Shown: piece by piece, positions 40,925 to 45,331 of the stretch
Numbering within the stretch: position 1 is the stretch's first letter
Layout: every line of letters starts with the position of its first letter
DNA from: Achromobacter kerstersii
GTDB lineage: Bacteria > Pseudomonadota > Gammaproteobacteria > Burkholderiales > Burkholderiaceae_B
Direction: 5' to 3'
Length of the DNA: 45,331 nucleotides
Assembly: GCF_902859595.1 (NCBI RefSeq)
Contig: NZ_CADIJQ010000020.1
Span: forward strand, 1 to 45,331
The notes under the pieces: generated by a model
The model's input: only the letters and a program-made list of their open reading frames with translations
The model's database searches: none
Told to the model about the DNA's origin: nothing
Made by a program: the position numbers and the translations under genes

Positions 40925-41815
40925 TCAGGCCGCGACCGCCGCCACGCTGGTATAGGCCAGGCGCACGTAGATGGGCGCATAGGGCTCGGCCTGCGTGATC
41001 TCAAGCAGGGATTCGCGGGCCAGCTCCAGCATGGCGATGAAATGCACAACGACGACCGCCGCGGGCGCGCCTTCGCGGACGCGCTCCATGAACAGGTCGC
41101 CGAATTCCATGAAGCGCACATCGTTCAGGCGCCGCAGGATATGCGTCATGTGATCGCGCACGGACAGCTGTTCGCGCGTGATGTGGTGATGCTGGTTCAG
41201 CTTGGCGCGCTTCATGATGTCGGCCCACGCCTGGCGCAGGTCGTCCACGCTGACTTCGGGCATCATGCGCTCGACGCTCAGGTCGGCCACGGCCTGGCTG
41301 CTGACGAAGTCGCGGCCCAGCTGCGGCAGCTTGTCCAGCTTTTGGGCGGCCAGCTTCATCTGTTCGTACTCGAGCAGGCGGCGAACCAGTTCAGCGCGGG
41401 GATCTTCGGGCTCTTCGCCGGTGTCGGTCTTTTTCACCGGCAGCAGCATGCGCGACTTGATCTCGATCAGCATGGCGGCCATCAGCAGATATTCGGCCGC
41501 CAGCTCCAGATTGGTGATGCGGATCTGGTCCACATATGACAGGTACTGCCGCGTGACATCCGCCATCGGGATGTCCAGAACGTTGAAGTTCTGCTTGCGG
41601 ATCAGGTACAGCAGCAGGTCCAGCGGCCCTTCAAACGCTTCCAGGAAGATTTCCAGCGCATCCGGCGGAATGTAAAGATCCGTCGGCATCTGGAACAGCG
41701 GTTCACCGTACAGGCGCGCGAACGCCACGCTATCGACGGTGTCAGGCGTGCTGTCCACAGGCGGCGCCACCAGCTTGGCTAACGCCTCGCCAGGAACTGA
41801 AGGGTTTTGGGACAT
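40925..41815 (-). CDS. scpA: Segregation and condensation protein A (ScpA)
   Basis: A 296-residue kleisin of the SMC-ScpAB chromosome condensin. The N-terminal SMC-binding region reads FEGPLDLLLYLIRKQNFNVLDIPMADVTRQYL (about 55-86), and the C-terminal winged helix DVRFMEFGDLF and FIAMLELARESLLEITQAEPYAPI. It sits between DUF3460 and panC, all on the same strand with short gaps (16 and 36 bp), likely one operon. Confidence 0.96.
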   Translation of the reverse strand: MSQNPSVPGEALAKLVAPPVDSTPDTVDSVAFARLYGEPLFQMPTDLYIPPDALEIFLEAFEGPLDLLLYLIRKQNFNVLDIPMADVTRQYLSYVDQIRITNLELAAEYLLMAAMLIEIKSRMLLPVKKTDTGEEPEDPRAELVRRLLEYEQMKLAAQKLDKLPQLGRDFVSSQAVADLSVERMMPEVSVDDLRQAWADIMKRAKLNQHHHITREQLSVRDHMTHILRRLNDVRFMEFGDLFMERVREGAPAAVVVVHFIAMLELARESLLEITQAEPYAPIYVRLAYTSVAAVAA

Positions 41816-41831
41816 GTCTGCCGCAATGCGA

Positions 41832-42020
41832 TCAGTCTGCCGAATACACGTAGGGTTTTTGCGGCACGCGGGCGGCGCGGAAGCCTTCCAGCAGCTCCGA
41901 ATCTTGCGGTTTATCCCAAAGACGCGCGCGGCCTTCGCGCTGGCGTTCTTCCGTGCCAGGGTGCGACTGCTTGAAGTCTTTCAGGAAAAGGGTGATCTCG
42001 GATTCGTAGTTGGTCGCCAT
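41832..42020 (-). CDS. DUF3460 family small protein
   Basis: A 62-residue protein, MATNYESEITLFLKDFKQ at the start and VPQKPYVYSAD at the end, matching the short DUF3460 family of Burkholderiales. No known function. The ATG at 42020 gives the family length; longer upstream reading is not supported. It is the first gene of the scpA-panC operon and is divergent from the MFS gene (99 bp). Confidence 0.85.
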   Translation of the reverse strand: MATNYESEITLFLKDFKQSHPGTEERQREGRARLWDKPQDSELLEGFRAARVPQKPYVYSAD

Positions 42021-42119
42021 GGCACCAATTTCAGTAGGTTGCAGATGTGGGGAGTTTACTTCACGCGGCGCCAATCCCCCGGCGTTACAATCGTCAGGCA
42101 TCCAACGCCCCCTCCCGCC

Positions 42120-43560
42120 ATGTCAGCCGAATCCGCAGCAGCCGCCAATCCCGCTCCGCCCTCAACCCCGGACGCGGTGCGTGCGGCTCGCATGATCCCC
42201 TTTATTGTGGGCTGTGCGCTGTTCATGCAGATGCTGGACGCCACCGTCGTAGCCACCGCCCTGCCGGCCATGGCCCGCGCGCTGGGGTCCACACCCGTAC
42301 GGCTGAATGTGGCCATTACGTCCTACCTGTTGTCGGTGGCCGTGTTCGTGCCGGTGAGCGGCTGGGCGGCCGACCGCTACGGCGCCCGCCGGGTGTTCGT
42401 GGCCGCGATCGGCCTGTTCACGCTCAGCTCGGTCGCCTGCGCAATCTCGCAAGACCTGCCCCAGTTGGTCGCCGCCCGGGTCATCCAGGGGATGGCGGGC
42501 GCGATGATGGTGCCGGTGGGCCGCATCATCCTGCTGCGCACGGTGCCCAAGCAGGACTTGCTCAAAGCCATGTCGTTTTTGTCCATCCCGGCCCTGCTTG
42601 GCCCGGTGATCGGGCCGCCGCTGGGCGGCTTCATGGTGACGTACATGTCGTGGCACTGGATTTTCCTGATCAACATCCCCATCGGCGTGCTGGGCATTGC
42701 GCTGGTGCTGCGCTACGTGGCCGAGATCAAGGAAGAGACCGCCCCGCGCCTGGACTGGCTGGGCTTTCTGCTTAGCGCCGTTTGCCTGGCGGCGCTGGTC
42801 AGCGGTTTCGAGGCGATTGGCCGAGACATCATGCCGCTGCCGATGCTGCTGGGCCTGATCGCCGTGGGCGCGGCTTGCGGCTTTTTGTATGCATGGCACG
42901 CCCGCCGTATTGAACATCCCATCATCGACCTGTCGTTGATGCGTATCCCCACCTTCGCCATTTCCACGCTGGGCGGCAATCTGTGCCGCTTCGCCGTGGG
43001 CGCCACCCCGTTTTTGCTGGCCATGCTGCTCCAAGTGGGCTTTGGTCTGAGCCCGTTTTCGGCAGGGCTGATCACGTTCGCCAGCGCCGCGGGCGCGCTG
43101 CTGATGAAGTTCGTGGCCACCCCCATCGTGCGCCACTTCGGATTTCGCCGCGTGCTGACCGTGAACGCGCTGCTGACGGGCGTGTTCATCATGGTGTGCG
43201 CCACGTTCACGCCCGCCACGCCAGTGTGGCTGATGATCGCGATTTTGCTCGTGGGCGGCTTCTTCAGGTCGTTGCAGTTCACGGGGGTAAATACGCTAAC
43301 CTATGCCGATATTCCCCCGGCCAAAATGAGCCGCGCCAGCAGCTTCGCCGCCATGGCGCAGCAACTGGGCATCAGTCTGGGCGTGGGGGTGGCCGCGGTT
43401 ACGCTGAATGTCAGCATGACCCTGCGCGGCGCCGAGACGCTTGCGGTCAGCGACGTCGTCGCCGGCTTCATCGTCATCGGCCTCATGTGCATGGCCTCGA
43501 CCTTCTCCTTTAGACGCCTTGAGCCGCTGGCCGGGGCACACCTGAACGGCGCCAAACAAA

Positions 43561-43574
<14 letters not shown>
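42120..43574 (+). CDS. MFS multidrug exporter, DHA2 family (14 TM)
   Basis: A 484-residue transporter. After a 25-residue cytoplasmic lead come 14 likely helices. Motif A is GWAADRYGARRVF, motif C is LLGPVIGPPLGGF, and MQMLDATVVATALPAMA is the DHA2 TM1 signature. It probably exports drugs or other toxic solutes by proton antiport. The ATG at 42120 was chosen because the upstream frame runs through the DUF3460 leader. Its end overlaps glpK by 14 bp. Confidence 0.88.
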
Positions 43575-45090
<1,516 letters not shown>

Positions 45091-45115
45091 TTTTGTTTGG
45101 GGCGATTGGTGTTTT

Positions 45116-45182
45116 GTAGGTCCGTGTTTTTTTGTAGGTCCGTGTTTTTATAGGTCCGTGTTTTTATAGGTCCGTGTTTTTG
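45116..45182 (+). repeat. Four tandem TAGGTCCGTGTTTTT units downstream of glpK
   Basis: Four near-identical units of 16-18 bp with consensus TAGGTCCGTGTTTTTA lie 26 bp beyond the glpK stop, just before repeat copy D. Each unit carries a 5-7 T run, strongly unlike the GC-rich surroundings. The T runs could favour transcription termination, but no stem precedes them. Confidence 0.85.
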
Positions 45183-45207
45183 GGGCGGTCGAAGATCTTC
45201 GTAGGTC

Positions 45208-45331
45208 GCCCATCGTCGCAGTGGCCCTGACTGCGCGCGCCCACGATTGCGGTCCGGAGCCTTCGCTCCGGACTTCCCCCTCGTCATCTTCGTCCAGGCC
45301 TACGGCCTTCCCTTCAGATTCCCTCGGGCGC
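45208..45331 (+). repeat. Three-stem repeat element, copy D (type II arms), cut by the window edge
   Basis: The left arm (45208-45238), invariant hairpin (45252-45273) and third hairpin AGGCC-TAC-GGCCT (45296-45308) are present, ending in GATTCCCTCGGGCGC at the window edge. The arm starts like that of copy C but differs at five positions. The right arm lies outside the window. If the family rule holds, it will be the exact complement of this copy's own left arm. It reads in the glpK direction, 117 bp after that gene's stop. Confidence 0.8.

Noticed and set aside
45116..45182. CRISPR or iteron origin
   Set aside because: Four contiguous short units without spacers, no rep or dnaA gene and no DnaA boxes seen nearby.

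Overview
The window is about 65% GC and looks like a Burkholderiales chromosome, most likely Alcaligenaceae (Achromobacter or a close relative). The evidence is the gene content and order: panC-scpA-DUF3460, pilD-coaE-zapD, argJ-DUF815-Nudix/ThiE, and a SiaABCD module. Genes are dense, many are translationally coupled, and I see no tRNA, rRNA, CRISPR array or prophage. Taxonomy is inferred from gene families only.

Layout. 1-109 is the 5' end of an IS3-type insertion sequence running off the left edge. 391-8225 (minus) is a seven-gene CoA-thioester aromatic catabolic operon: flavin monooxygenase/Old Yellow Enzyme fusion, SDR, crotonase, acyl-CoA dehydrogenase, aryl-CoA ligase, hotdog thioesterase and RidA. 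It resembles the aerobic 2-aminobenzoate (anthranilate)-CoA pathway described in Azoarcus evansii. 16003-20676 (minus) is a complete Liv-type ABC transporter, with a divergent MarR regulator at 21005. A near-identical imperfect palindrome precedes the catabolic operon (8300-8320) and the transporter operon (20853-20873), so the two blocks are probably one regulon.

Between those blocks lies a biofilm/c-di-GMP operon (15770 down to 9390): SiaA phosphatase, SiaB kinase, SiaC switch protein, SiaD diguanylate cyclase, and a fifth gene encoding a PAS-PAS-GAF-GGDEF-EAL protein. 21562-25848 (plus) holds a membrane protein, argJ, a DUF815 ATPase and a Nudix-ThiE fusion. 25990-35677 holds a TetR regulator facing a four-gene MdtABC/MuxABC-type RND efflux operon. 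35818-38293 is zapD, coaE and pilD. Then come an NlpE-like lipoprotein, a FixJ-type HTH-only regulator with an alanine microsatellite, panC, scpA, a DUF3460 gene, and an MFS exporter overlapping glpK.

The most unusual signal is non-coding. Four copies of a 164-174 bp element (215-379, 8514-8677, 9175-9348, and 45208 to the window end) share a conserved core but carry different outer arms. Each complete copy closes into a 31-34 bp stem that is perfect or nearly perfect. Two copies differ at three arm positions, and all three changes are matched in the opposite arm. Together with an invariant 9-bp hairpin and a covarying third hairpin, this predicts a three-stem folded RNA or ssDNA structure. 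Three of the copies sit just downstream of a gene's stop codon, in the gene's own orientation. I do not recognise this family.
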